Shown here: one piece after another, positions 47,733 through 55,338 of the stretch
Layout: each line of letters starts with the position of its first letter
Position numbering within the stretch: position 1 is the first letter of the stretch
Assembly (NCBI GenBank): GCA_023430465.1
Contig: JAEZAM010000039.1
Location: 1 to 64,000 of the forward strand
Source of the DNA: Bacteroidota bacterium
Lineage (GTDB): Bacteria > Bacteroidota > Bacteroidia > Chitinophagales > Chitinophagaceae
Direction: 5' to 3'
DNA length: 64,000 nucleotides
Notes under the pieces: model-generated
The model's database searches: none
Told to the model about the DNA's origin: nothing
Seen by the model: the letters and a program-made list of their open reading frames with translations, nothing else
Translations under genes and position numbers: made by a program

Positions 47733-48203
47733 GTGCGGACCTGCCTGCCGGCAAGGGGCTGGGGCTGGGTGCTGGATGACTGGATACTGGATTGCTGGAT
47801 GCTGGATGCTGGCCTGCCGGAGCGAAGCGGAGGTAGGATACGGGATGCTGGATACTTGCTGCTTTGGAGCGAGAAAGGAGAGTGAGAGCGGGTTTAGCTA
47901 TAGGATTTTTAATTCTTACTTGATCAGCTACGCCCGGTCCCTGAGTAGCGCATGAGCGCAGCGAATGTGCGTATCGAAGGGACCTGAAATCGGGTGCTGA
48001 TTGGCTGGATACTGGATTGCTGGATGCGGTACCCGGGGATTGTCTACGCCAGTGGTGACGGAGCCGCCGCTTGCCCTGCTTGCGGTGCTTGCACTGAGCT
48101 TGTCGAAGTGAACTTGTCGAAGTGAGCCTGTCGAAGGGACCTCGTATAATATTGCAAGTGCGCACCCGGCTCCGCAAAATTCTCCCGACTACCTGAACCT
48201 CTC
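47733..48203. repeat. Repeat-filled 471-bp gap
   Basis: Three repeat types are mixed. GCTGGATACTGGATT-like units recur at about 47765-47860 and again at 48000-48030. GGAGCGAAGC-type words lie at 47820-47880. Three CTTGTCGAAGTGA/CCTGTCGAAGGGA units lie at 48098-48140. Short ORFs across it have no coding character. No gene is seen. Confidence 0.65.
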
Positions 48204-48923
48204 CTAATCAAACATCTTTTCCCAAAACCGGAAGTCAATGGTGGTACTGGCAGGGCAGCCGGTGCAGTCTGAGCTTAGCTGCTGCAGCTTTTCCTTGAAT
48301 TTTCTTCCTGCAGATTTGAAGTGCTCGAGGGGTTTTGGAGTTTTCACAGGGAACGGAAAAGATGCCGGCTCCGGGTTATAGGCCACCAATCTCATGTGCA
48401 GATCACCATTGGCTTCTTCTATCTCACAGATAAGACCAGGCAAACCGCCAAATTTCCAGGGGCCATGGCCAGGCAGCAATTGCCCAGTATACCAGGCTAC
48501 ATACTTCCTGCCCCTGAATTCGGTGGTGGCCATTGTGCACAGGAAGCTGTCTAGCCGCTTCTGAATGGGCTGGATCACCCATTTCATTGAGTGCAATGAA
48601 TCTGAATACAGTGCGGGCTTGAAGTTGCTGAACAGGTAGTCTTCAAAGAGGCATACTCCTTCTTCGATGTTTTTGTATATCCGCCAAAGGGTATCAATGG
48701 GGGCGTGAATAGCTTCCGCGGATTTATCCTCGGGAGTGTTTTTAATATAAAAGACGGATCGTTGAAATGAGTCGATGAGGAGAAAAGCCTGGTAGGAAAC
48801 GAACCGCCCGCCTTCCCGGTCAAATTTCTCGTTGAATCTGACCGAGTATGAGATGGATTGCGCTTTGGCGGAAAAGACTATCCAGGAAAATATAAGGGAA
48901 AGAAATTTAATTGAATGATTCAT
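48204..48923 (-). CDS. GLPGLI family protein
   Basis: A 239-residue protein with a signal peptide (FSWIVFSAKAQ, cleavage about residue 22). The family signature GGLPGLI is present near residue 160 in GPWKFGGLPGLICEIEE, preceded by the usual alternating beta strands (YVAWYTGQLLPGHGPW). GLPGLI proteins are Bacteroidota-specific and exported, with no proven function. It lies 20 bp after the small Cys-rich secreted protein gene (48944-49207), probably in one transcript. Confidence 0.88.
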   Translation of the reverse strand: MNHSIKFLSLIFSWIVFSAKAQSISYSVRFNEKFDREGGRFVSYQAFLLIDSFQRSVFYIKNTPEDKSAEAIHAPIDTLWRIYKNIEEGVCLFEDYLFSNFKPALYSDSLHSMKWVIQPIQKRLDSFLCTMATTEFRGRKYVAWYTGQLLPGHGPWKFGGLPGLICEIEEANGDLHMRLVAYNPEPASFPFPVKTPKPLEHFKSAGRKFKEKLQQLSSDCTGCPASTTIDFRFWEKMFD

Positions 48924-48943
48924 GAATGATATCCAGTATGGGT

Positions 48944-49207
48944 TTATAAAATTGTTTGAAGTAATGCTTGCAGGCGGTTCTTGGATTTTTTTAAACAGCT
49001 TGATACTTCACTGATAGCGAGATCGCAGTTTTCATTTGTTGATGTGCAGCTAATAGACGCCTCCTGACCGAGAATACTAATGGTAATGGTCGCTGAAAAT
49101 GTGCAGGCTGCTGGCAAACGGGCAGCCCTATTTATTGGTAAAAAATTTGACGCGTTTGTCAAATTGAAGGTAAACAATAGAGTTGTAGTAATTATAAGTG
49201 CTTTCAT
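48944..49207 (-). CDS. Small secreted Cys-containing protein
   Basis: 87 residues from the ATG at 49207 (MKALIITTTLLFTFNLTNA, signal peptide). The mature ~68 residues contain four Cys (AACTFS, ISCTS, ENCDL, SSCLK), enough for two disulfides, and a helical C-terminus. The open frame to 49282 is rejected because the signal peptide begins at 49207. Not recognised. It precedes the GLPGLI gene by 20 bp, and the nearby plus-strand genes encode a sensor cassette. Confidence 0.55.
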   Translation of the reverse strand: MKALIITTTLLFTFNLTNASNFLPINRAARLPAACTFSATITISILGQEASISCTSTNENCDLAISEVSSCLKKSKNRLQALLQTIL

Positions 49208-49430
49208 ATTGACTATTTGGTACTGGATATCATTCAACAGCAAACTTAGATCGTCGTTGGAGTGCATCCTTAGGTAAAACACTTAAACTGCGTAGTTCTT
49301 TTCACTTGAATAATTGCGGGAGCTGTGATAAATCACCACTTTTAGACGGTTAAAAACCCCGGCTTTTAGCGTGCTGTTCACCTTGGGAAAGGTTTCAGGC
49401 AATTATAATTTCATTATCAAAAGCCAGACA

Positions 49431-50123
49431 ATGAACTTTTCGAAACTTTTCAGCAACGGGGAATATATTGCTTCGCTTTGTCTATTAACACTTTGTCTAG
49501 TCCTCTTGCCATCAATTATGCGGCAAATTGTCACTGGCAGGGTTAAACACTATCTCAAAGTCTTTCCAATTTACATTTTGATGATTTCTGTTCAGTTAGC
49601 GCTTTCGATGTATAGTGAGTGCGGATCAACTAAGGTGAAGTATTCGAGGGACAGTCTGTCGAATATTTCTGCATTTTTCTTTGTGACATTGGAATCGTTA
49701 GTATTTAGTTTCTACTTCTATTCCATCATTCATCACCGTGCGACGCGACAATGCCTGATACTTTTTATGGTCATTATAAGTGTACTTAGCCCTTTACTCT
49801 GGTATTCTAATTTGAGGTACATTGATATTATCTCTACGCTTACAGTACTGGAGGCTTCGGTTCTCATACCTGTTTCTATGTACTCCGTCTATAGGCTGGC
49901 GCTGAAGCCGGGCTCATTCTCTTTACAAAGTGAAGTTGAATTTTGGGTCAGTATCGCAATCCTTGAATTGTTGATGATGTTGGCCCCAATTTATTGCCTA
50001 CTGGAGCTTTTTAGATATCAGCCTGGCGTTCAGATACTGGATCATTTAGCATATATGGTGTGCGTCGTCTTACTTACAAAATCTTTCAACACCAAACCAA
50101 CCCTAATATGGCCACGATTATAA
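49431..50123 (+). CDS. Multi-pass membrane protein, probable sensor of a two-component cassette
   Basis: About 230 residues from the ATG at 49431 (MNFSKLFSNGEYIASL), with roughly seven hydrophobic segments spread over the whole length and no soluble domain. Its pattern (FFFVTLESLVFSFYFYS, a charged HHRATRQ loop, then DIISTLTVLEASVLIPVSMYSVYRL and EFWVSIAILELL) can be laid onto the membrane protein at 53753-54472 (FYTGFEYCCFTAFIWSGL, NRTFKN, GIETLLILIFSFYFLFEL, RFWIVIGIMIYL). Both precede a NarL-type kinase gene, so it is probably the sensing module. It overlaps the kinase gene by 16 bp and is AT-rich. Confidence 0.68.
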   Translation: MNFSKLFSNGEYIASLCLLTLCLVLLPSIMRQIVTGRVKHYLKVFPIYILMISVQLALSMYSECGSTKVKYSRDSLSNISAFFFVTLESLVFSFYFYSIIHHRATRQCLILFMVIISVLSPLLWYSNLRYIDIISTLTVLEASVLIPVSMYSVYRLALKPGSFSLQSEVEFWVSIAILELLMMLAPIYCLLELFRYQPGVQILDHLAYMVCVVLLTKSFNTKPTLIWPRL

Positions 50124-50884
50124 TGCTAATTCTCTTCCTTGCGGTCTTTGCTAGTTTTGGGATTTTTGCTCTTATTTTCTTTAAAAGGAGTCATGTCGCG
50201 TTTGCATTGGATCTAGGACATTATAAGTCTACATCCTACAAAGATCTTTTAAGTTGCCAGATGGAAATGCAAGAATTCACTTATGCCCATATTTCTCGTG
50301 AGATTCATGATAATATTAACTTATCGCTTACGTTGTCAAAACTATATCTCAATACTATTGATTGGACAAAAGGTCAAAGTTCGGCGGAAAAACAAGTTAG
50401 GGCTTCTGTCGATTTGATCTCAAAAACACTGCAGGATTTAAACCAGCTGTCTAAAAGTTTGAGTTGTGATTTCATATCTGCGAATGGTCTGGTAACTGCA
50501 TGCGAATTAGAAGTCGAGCGTATACAGCAAACCAAACTGTATGACATCAGGCTCCAAAAAAGGGGACACAGGGTCTGTTTGGCGGGGGATCGTGAACTCA
50601 TGATTCTTCGAATCTTGCAGGAAGCCTTACACAATATAATAAAGCACGCTAATGCCTCATCCATTCGTATCAAATTACATTTTTACACAAAGTCGATTTT
50701 ACTTATTGTTAGTGATAATGGGAAGGGATTTGAGACTAGTAGGGGGTTCGAAAGTTTCGGTGGATCAGGGCTACAAAATATGAAAAACAGAGTGATTCTT
50801 CTAGGTGGACTTATGTCGGTCAGGTCAGTTCCTGCATACGGCACCTCTTTAAAATTTAAAATACCTATTAATTATGGAACTTAG
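50108..50884 (+). CDS. Histidine kinase of the NarX/DesK (HisKA_3-like) type
   Basis: 258 residues from the ATG at 50108 (MATIIMLILFLAVFAS), with one N-terminal membrane helix and no sensory domain, so the preceding membrane protein probably provides the signal. The phosphorylatable His is H67 in SREIHDNINLSL, followed by a HisKA_3-like helix pair. The HATPase has the N-box QEALHNIIKHANAS, G1 SDNGKGFE and G2 GGSGLQNMKNRV. Overlaps the sensor gene by 16 bp and the regulator gene by 11 bp, implying tight cotranslation. GC in a 60-base sample is about 35%. Confidence 0.9.
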   Translation: MATIIMLILFLAVFASFGIFALIFFKRSHVAFALDLGHYKSTSYKDLLSCQMEMQEFTYAHISREIHDNINLSLTLSKLYLNTIDWTKGQSSAEKQVRASVDLISKTLQDLNQLSKSLSCDFISANGLVTACELEVERIQQTKLYDIRLQKRGHRVCLAGDRELMILRILQEALHNIIKHANASSIRIKLHFYTKSILLIVSDNGKGFETSRGFESFGGSGLQNMKNRVILLGGLMSVRSVPAYGTSLKFKIPINYGT

Positions 50885-51539
50885 TACTACGCAAATCAAA
50901 GTGGCTCTGGCCGATGATCATGTTTTACTGCGCAATGCCCTTGCATTGTTAATCGATAATTTCGACGAATGTCGAATTGTTAACCAATCCGGTACAGGAA
51001 CTCAGCTGATACAGGCAGTTTCTTCTGGAGAAAAGCCAGATGTTATAATTCTCGACCTTAACATGCCAGACATGGATGGATTCGAGACTGCTAACTGGCT
51101 CTTCGTAAACCACCCGGAGATCCACATTTTGATGTTAACTATGTATGATTCTGAGTTATCTCTGATACGGTTGCTCAAGTTGGGCGTTAGAGGCTTTTTG
51201 AAAAAAGACATTCATCCATCGGAACTGAAGCATGCAATACGGACTGTTTTTGATGCAGGATTTTACTATTCAAGTCAGACAACTGGTAGGCTAGTGAATT
51301 TATTTAAGAATCAGTCTGAACCGAATTCCAAATTTCATAAGTCTGCGCTGAGTGATCTAGAGCTTAGGTTTTTGAAGGCAGTTTGTTCTGACTTGACTTA
51401 CAAGGAAATTGCACAAAAAATGCAATTGAACCCTCGCTCAATCGATACGCTCCGTGATCAGCTCTTCATAAAATTGGACGTCAAAAGTAGAGTGGGTTTG
51501 GCTATGGTAGCAATTCGACATGGTATTGTAGCTTTCTAA
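50874..51539 (+). CDS. LuxR/NarL-type response regulator
   Basis: A 221-residue regulator: REC domain with DD at 14-15, phospho-acceptor D61 in VIILDLNMPD, T in MLTMYD and K in FLKKD; then a LuxR-type HTH (LSDLELRFLKAVCSDLTYKEIAQKMQLNPRSIDTLRDQLFIKLDVKSRVGLAM). Cognate regulator of the kinase it overlaps. Its stop overlaps the stop of the convergent methyltransferase by 4 bp. AT-rich like the rest of the cassette. Confidence 0.93.
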   Translation: MELSTTQIKVALADDHVLLRNALALLIDNFDECRIVNQSGTGTQLIQAVSSGEKPDVIILDLNMPDMDGFETANWLFVNHPEIHILMLTMYDSELSLIRLLKLGVRGFLKKDIHPSELKHAIRTVFDAGFYYSSQTTGRLVNLFKNQSEPNSKFHKSALSDLELRFLKAVCSDLTYKEIAQKMQLNPRSIDTLRDQLFIKLDVKSRVGLAMVAIRHGIVAF

Positions 51540-52261
51540 GCTTTCTTCGCCACAATGTAGCAATGTTCGTCCCCAAGTTTAAATTTCCGTTTTCGCGGCG
51601 TGCTGTATACAGCAATATTAGTATACCCTATATTTTGAAACAGTTCGTAATACTCGGATATGGACAGTATATAATCTGTGTCGAAGATTGTTTCTTTTAC
51701 CTTGTCATCGTGTATCAAAGTGTGGGTGCTCTCGATCCTCGTCGGATCAAATAAATATTCATTACTTATCATATAGGTAATATCCCGTACTTGAAACCAC
51801 TCTTTTGCCTGGAACCTTCTCGCGATAATCTCTGTTATCATCCACGAATTTATCAATAGAAACCCTTGGGGCCGAAGTGAATCAAAACTTTTTTTAATGA
51901 AATCATGTTGCTCGGATTTAGTCAGAGAGCCAATACTATTACCCATGCAAATAATACTGTCATATTCACGGCTAATTTCTAATTCACGAATATCAGTAAG
52001 ACTGACCTTTAGGTTATAATTCTCAAACTCTCGAAGTTCGTCAATATATGTTGTTGATTCGTCGATTGCTTGTACGGTATGTCCAAGTTCGGCAAGTTTG
52101 CGAGCATGCCTGCCAAATCCGCACATTACATCTAATATATTCCCTTTGCTTTCTTCTTTGAGCAAAGAGGTTATAAACTCCACCTCAGCGTCGGTCAAAG
52201 CGTCTGGGGTCATATCCCGCCAAAGCTGATGATATAACCCACTGAATAGTTTTTGACTCAT
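51536..52261 (-). CDS. Class I SAM-dependent methyltransferase
   Basis: A 241-residue methyltransferase. Motif I is NILDVMCGFGRHARKLAELGHTVQAIDES (about residues 40-67), followed by the motif II/III region YDSIICMGNSIGSLTKSE and the post-core FLLINSWM. No substrate domain is recognised. It starts 3 bp after the stop of the orphan response regulator on the same strand, yet it is AT-rich (about 32% GC in a 60-base sample) while the regulator is GC-rich (about 62%), so it looks inserted. Confidence 0.85.
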   Translation of the reverse strand: MSQKLFSGLYHQLWRDMTPDALTDAEVEFITSLLKEESKGNILDVMCGFGRHARKLAELGHTVQAIDESTTYIDELREFENYNLKVSLTDIRELEISREYDSIICMGNSIGSLTKSEQHDFIKKSFDSLRPQGFLLINSWMITEIIARRFQAKEWFQVRDITYMISNEYLFDPTRIESTHTLIHDDKVKETIFDTDYILSISEYYELFQNIGYTNIAVYSTPRKRKFKLGDEHCYIVAKKA

Positions 52262-52264
52262 AAT

Positions 52265-52927
52265 TTATTCCAACAATTTATTCCTCATGGCGTACATCAC
52301 CAGTCCTGCAATGGTCTTTGCTCCTACTTTTTGTTTCATGTTCTGGCGAATGGTCTCGATGGTGCGGGGGCTTAAAAATACCTCTTTGGAGATTTCTTCC
52401 GTGGTCTTGTCTTCTGCTATCAGCTTCAGGATCCGGATCTCTTTCTCAGATAGTTTGATCGGGTTGGGGTAGAACTGGCGGACCGTTTTTTTGTGCTGGA
52501 GTTTCAGCAGTACGGCTTTATTCACCAGCTCGTTGAAATAGAAATCATCGTTCATGCAGGTGAGGATGGCCTGGTAGATCTCTTCGGGATCGGTGGTCTT
52601 GGTGAGGTAGGCATTGGCGCCCATCTCCATCATCTTGGTGATCATCTCCTGGTCATCATACATCGTCAGTACGATAATCTTGACCGCCTCGTACTCCTTG
52701 CGGATCATACCGATGGCGTTGATGCCGTCCACCTCGGGCATGCGGATATCCATCAGGATCACATCCGGCTGCTTGAGCTGGAGCTTGTGCATCAGGTCCT
52801 TGCCGTCTTCTGCCTCCCAGAGGATCTTGAGATAATCTTTGTCTTTCAGGGCCATGCGGATGCCATCGCGAAAGATCTTGTGGTCGTCGGCGATGGCTAC
52901 TTTGATCAGCTGCTGGGTGGTGCTCAT
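52265..52927 (-). CDS. LuxR/NarL-type response regulator (orphan, minus strand)
   Basis: A 220-residue regulator: DD at 14-15, D60 in VILMDIRMP, T in VLTMYD and K in YLTKTTD, then LuxR-type HTH (LSEKEIRILKLIAEDKTTEEISKEVFLSPRTIETIRQNMKQKVGAKTIAGL). It has no kinase on its own transcript; the nearest are the two cassettes flanking it. It is similar to the regulator at 55339-55989 (both GC-rich; AIADDHKIF, RTIET or RTVEA, TAGLV), so these two may be the resident pair. A perfect -7 box lies 54 nt upstream. Confidence 0.93.
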   Translation of the reverse strand: MSTTQQLIKVAIADDHKIFRDGIRMALKDKDYLKILWEAEDGKDLMHKLQLKQPDVILMDIRMPEVDGINAIGMIRKEYEAVKIIVLTMYDDQEMITKMMEMGANAYLTKTTDPEEIYQAILTCMNDDFYFNELVNKAVLLKLQHKKTVRQFYPNPIKLSEKEIRILKLIAEDKTTEEISKEVFLSPRTIETIRQNMKQKVGAKTIAGLVMYAMRNKLLE

Positions 52928-52981
52928 GGGTAGTCTGGTTTATAAGGCGATATCGGTGAAGATCGCGTGTTTTCCCGTGAT

Positions 52982-52989
52982 CAAATGTA
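52982..52989 (-). promoter_or_regulatory. -7 box of the orphan response regulator
   Basis: TACATTTG on the minus strand is an exact TAnnTTTG match 54 nt upstream of the ATG at 52927. Confidence 0.5.
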
Positions 52990-53175
52990 GTTTTTTTGAG
53001 CGAGCCGAAGAAGATGTTAAATTATGTTAGAGCCAAAGCCTGTTCACATCCAGGGTCTTAGGCGTCAGCCCGGCGGCGGTGCGAACGCCTGTACGGGTGG
53101 ATACACTTAGCGGCCCTGCGTGATTCTACGATGCAGCCCGTAAAAACATGGTTTTAAAACAGGGCAGTTCTGCGC

Positions 53176-53206
53176 TTGTTCACATTGACTTGTGGATATA
53201 CTTTTG
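53176..53206 (+). promoter_or_regulatory. Promoter candidate inside the 720-bp gap
   Basis: TTG (53176-53178), 20 nt, TACTTTTG (53199-53206), an exact TAnnTTTG match at consensus spacing. The first long ORF downstream is more than 500 bp away, so it gives a long leader or a non-coding transcript. Confidence 0.45.
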
Positions 53207-53470
53207 ACTCAGGTTGATCGACGGGGATAAGCAACTATCCAATATCCAGAATCCAAAAACCGTCCAGAACAAGATTTCCTTTATCCAATCGAAGAACCCG
53301 CTACCTGCCGGTCAACCTATTTTCTTCTGACGACTGCCATCACCGAACCGGCCCATACCTCCACCAATGGGCAATTATTTCTACAAACTGTGTTGTTTTT
53401 TTCAATGAATCGGGTAATTACCGGGGAAGTTTCCTATGCATATCTCCGTATAATTACGTATTTTAGCCAG

Positions 53471-53514
53471 GGATTTTACCCATTTTTGAAAAGTAGGTTT
53501 ACTGCGTAAAATCC
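53471..53514. repeat. Perfect 9-bp inverted repeat GGATTTTAC/GTAAAATCC
   Basis: Arms at 53471-53479 and 53506-53514 with a 26-nt loop. It lies in the leader of the second sensor cassette and could be a regulator site or an RNA structure. Confidence 0.5.
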
Positions 53515-53553
53515 TTGAAATGCTTTACTGGCCTACGTTTCAGCCGGTTGAGA

Positions 53554-53589
53554 GGGGTTTTGAACGGTTTTTGGCCTGTAGAAAACCCC
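53554..53589. repeat. GGGGTTTT/AAAACCCC hairpin
   Basis: Perfect 8-bp arms at 53554-53561 and 53582-53589 with a 20-nt loop. Comparable AAAACCCC-containing sequence (AAAAACCCCGG) lies upstream of the first cassette near 49352-49363. Confidence 0.45.
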
Positions 53590-53647
53590 CGCGCCAAACG
53601 CAATATTTACATCCGAATCGATTCTTGAACTCAAAAACGTCACTGTT

Positions 53648-53728
53648 ATGAACAAAGGCTTTAAATTAGGAAAGAGACAAGTCAATTGGGACTTAGAGGT
53701 ATTTATCGACGAATGGTGGAATAAATAA
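53648..53728 (+). CDS. 26-codon ORF before the second sensor cassette
   Basis: ATG at 53648, stop TAA at 53726-53728. The peptide begins MNKGFKLGKR and ends FIDEWWNK: a basic N-terminal third, an acidic and aromatic C-terminal third. It has no signal sequence. It is in the same frame as the membrane-protein ORF that follows but separated from it by three stop codons (53726, 53741, 53750). It might be a leader peptide, a small signalling peptide, or chance. Confidence 0.35.
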   Translation: MNKGFKLGKRQVNWDLEVFIDEWWNK

Positions 53729-53752
53729 ATACCTTTTCTTTAAATTGTTTGA

Positions 53753-54472
53753 TTGGTTTTCTATATTTGGACAAAATCCAAAATCATAGAAGACCTTTTT
53801 TCATATATCTCAGGGTACGCGGATTTTCTTCCAATAATCCTTTTTCTGATTTTCCTTCGAAGGTTAAAGCGCTTCTTTAGCTTATTTATCATCGTTTTTT
53901 ATTGTACAGTTTCAATAGTTGGCGACTTAATTATTCATTCTAACTTTTACGCCAATGACATATTGAAGTTCTATAATAGCTTTTACACTGGTTTCGAGTA
54001 CTGTTGCTTTACGGCATTCATATGGTCAGGTTTGACCAATAGAACGTTCAAAAACCTATTAGTTGTTTCCTCCTTTCTATTCCTTACCTTCTTGTGTATT
54101 TATTTCATATCATTCACCCACTCGAGGATTGATTCTGTTCCAATTGGCATTGAAACCTTGTTAATCCTGATTTTTTCATTTTATTTTCTATTTGAGCTCA
54201 CCAGTCTATCAAAAGGCACGTTCCTTCATCATAATTACAGGTTTTGGATAGTTATTGGCATCATGATTTACCTGTCTGGGTCTTTTTTTATCTATCTGTA
54301 TACAAATCAACTCTCCAAAGCGGAGGGTAAGCAATTTTGGATACTTGCTGACTTCTTTTATACTATCAAGAATGTATTTTTCGCGATTTCAATATATTTT
54401 GCAAGCCGCCCAAGTTCCAAAAGTCTTCATGCTCCACCAAACCTGTCAAAGTTGGATCTAGATATCCGTTAA
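53753..54472 (+). CDS. Multi-pass membrane protein, probable sensor of the second cassette
   Basis: A 239-residue protein with about seven hydrophobic segments, read from TTG 53753, directly after a stop codon; the first in-frame ATG lies far inside, so the exact start is unsure. Helices include FLPIILFLIFL, LFIIVFYCTVSIVGDLII, YTGFEYCCFTAFIWSGL, LLVVSSFLFLTFLCIYFI, TLLILIFSFYFLFEL, FWIVIGIMIYLSGSFFIYLY and FFYTIKNVFFAISIYFA. Layout matches the protein at 49431-50123. GC is about 35% in a 60-base sample, while the kinase gene 3 bp downstream has about 58%. Confidence 0.65.
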   Translation: MVFYIWTKSKIIEDLFSYISGYADFLPIILFLIFLRRLKRFFSLFIIVFYCTVSIVGDLIIHSNFYANDILKFYNSFYTGFEYCCFTAFIWSGLTNRTFKNLLVVSSFLFLTFLCIYFISFTHSRIDSVPIGIETLLILIFSFYFLFELTSLSKGTFLHHNYRFWIVIGIMIYLSGSFFIYLYTNQLSKAEGKQFWILADFFYTIKNVFFAISIYFASRPSSKSLHAPPNLSKLDLDIR

Positions 54473-54475
54473 AAT

Positions 54476-55303
54476 ATGTTCTTCCTCCAAGCTTCCACCT
54501 CTTCCGGCGTCTCCACGGTCCTTTTTATCGGCACCATGGGTATGCTCGTGCTCACCGTGGGGCTGGTGCTCTTTATCATCTTTCACCAGCGCAAGGTATC
54601 CCGCTACCAGCGCACCCTGCAGAAAATGGAAGAAGAACAACAGAAGATCCTTCTCAAGGCCTCCATCAAGCTACAGGAAGAAGAACGCCAGCGCCTGGCC
54701 GCTGACCTGCATGATGATGCCGGCCCGCTCCTGGCCACCGCCCGCCTTTACCTGAACGAGAACCTGGTAAACCAGGACAAGGCCACCCAGCTCCAGTCCA
54801 TCTTCCAGGCCCGCCAGATCATTGATGATACCATCCAGCTTGTCCGCAACATCAGCCACAGCCTGATGCCGCCCACCCTCAAGAACTTCGGGCTGGAATC
54901 CGCCATCAATGACCTCTTTCAAAAGATATCCGGCTCCGGCTCCATGAACGCCAGCAGCCGCTTCCATGACTACAAGGACCGCCTCAAGGCCGAGAAAGAA
55001 CTCACCATCTTCCGGATCGTGCAGGAACTGGTAAACAATATCCTGAAACACTCCAGCTCAAGCTTCATCCACCTCACCCAGAACGTACACGGCGACAAAT
55101 TCTACCTCCGCATCCACCATGACGGCCGGGGAATTGTGCAGACAGATTTTGACAAACTGAATAAAAGCAACATTGGATTGGGGCTGAAGAACATCAGCAG
55201 CCGGCTTCGCGTGGTGCAGGGGAATATCTATTTCGAAAAAGATATCTCGCAGACCTATTACAAGGTGACCATCGAATTGCCCAAGGACGAACCCTACCAA
55301 TAG
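54476..55303 (+). CDS. Histidine kinase of the NarX/DesK (HisKA_3) type
   Basis: A 275-residue kinase with one N-terminal membrane helix (VLFIGTMGMLVLTVGLVLFIIF), a short coiled-coil (about 40-70) and HisKA_3 with H79 in AADLHDDAGPLLATAR. The HATPase has the N-box VQELVNNILKHSSSS, an atypical G1 HHDGRGI and G2 NIGLGLKNISSRL. The usual Asp of the G1 box is present in HDGRG. It lacks its own sensor domain, so the membrane protein 3 bp upstream probably serves it. GC-rich, unlike that neighbour. Confidence 0.93.
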   Translation: MFFLQASTSSGVSTVLFIGTMGMLVLTVGLVLFIIFHQRKVSRYQRTLQKMEEEQQKILLKASIKLQEEERQRLAADLHDDAGPLLATARLYLNENLVNQDKATQLQSIFQARQIIDDTIQLVRNISHSLMPPTLKNFGLESAINDLFQKISGSGSMNASSRFHDYKDRLKAEKELTIFRIVQELVNNILKHSSSSFIHLTQNVHGDKFYLRIHHDGRGIVQTDFDKLNKSNIGLGLKNISSRLRVVQGNIYFEKDISQTYYKVTIELPKDEPYQ

Positions 55304-55338
55304 TCCGCTTAATTTGCTAATTTTGATTTTTTCTGACT

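Larger units (their letters stand above)
52928..53647. other. 720-bp intergenic region with promoter and hairpins
   Basis: No long ORF. It holds the -7 box of the minus-strand regulator (52982-52989), a plus-strand promoter candidate (53176-53206), degenerate TATCCAATATCCAGAATCC repeats (53238-53262), a 9-bp inverted repeat GGATTTTAC/GTAAAATCC (53471-53514) and a hairpin GGGGTTTT/AAAACCCC (53554-53589), before the 26-codon ORF at 53648. Composition falls towards AT on the right. Confidence 0.55.

Noticed and set aside
47733..48203. Short ORFs in the repeat-filled gap
   Set aside because: Their sequence only translates GCTGGATACTGG- and TGTCGAAG-type repeats; no start signal or domain.
53729..53752. 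Frameshift joining the 26-codon ORF to the membrane-protein gene
   Set aside because: Both are already in the same frame and separated by three stop codons, so a single sequencing indel cannot join them.
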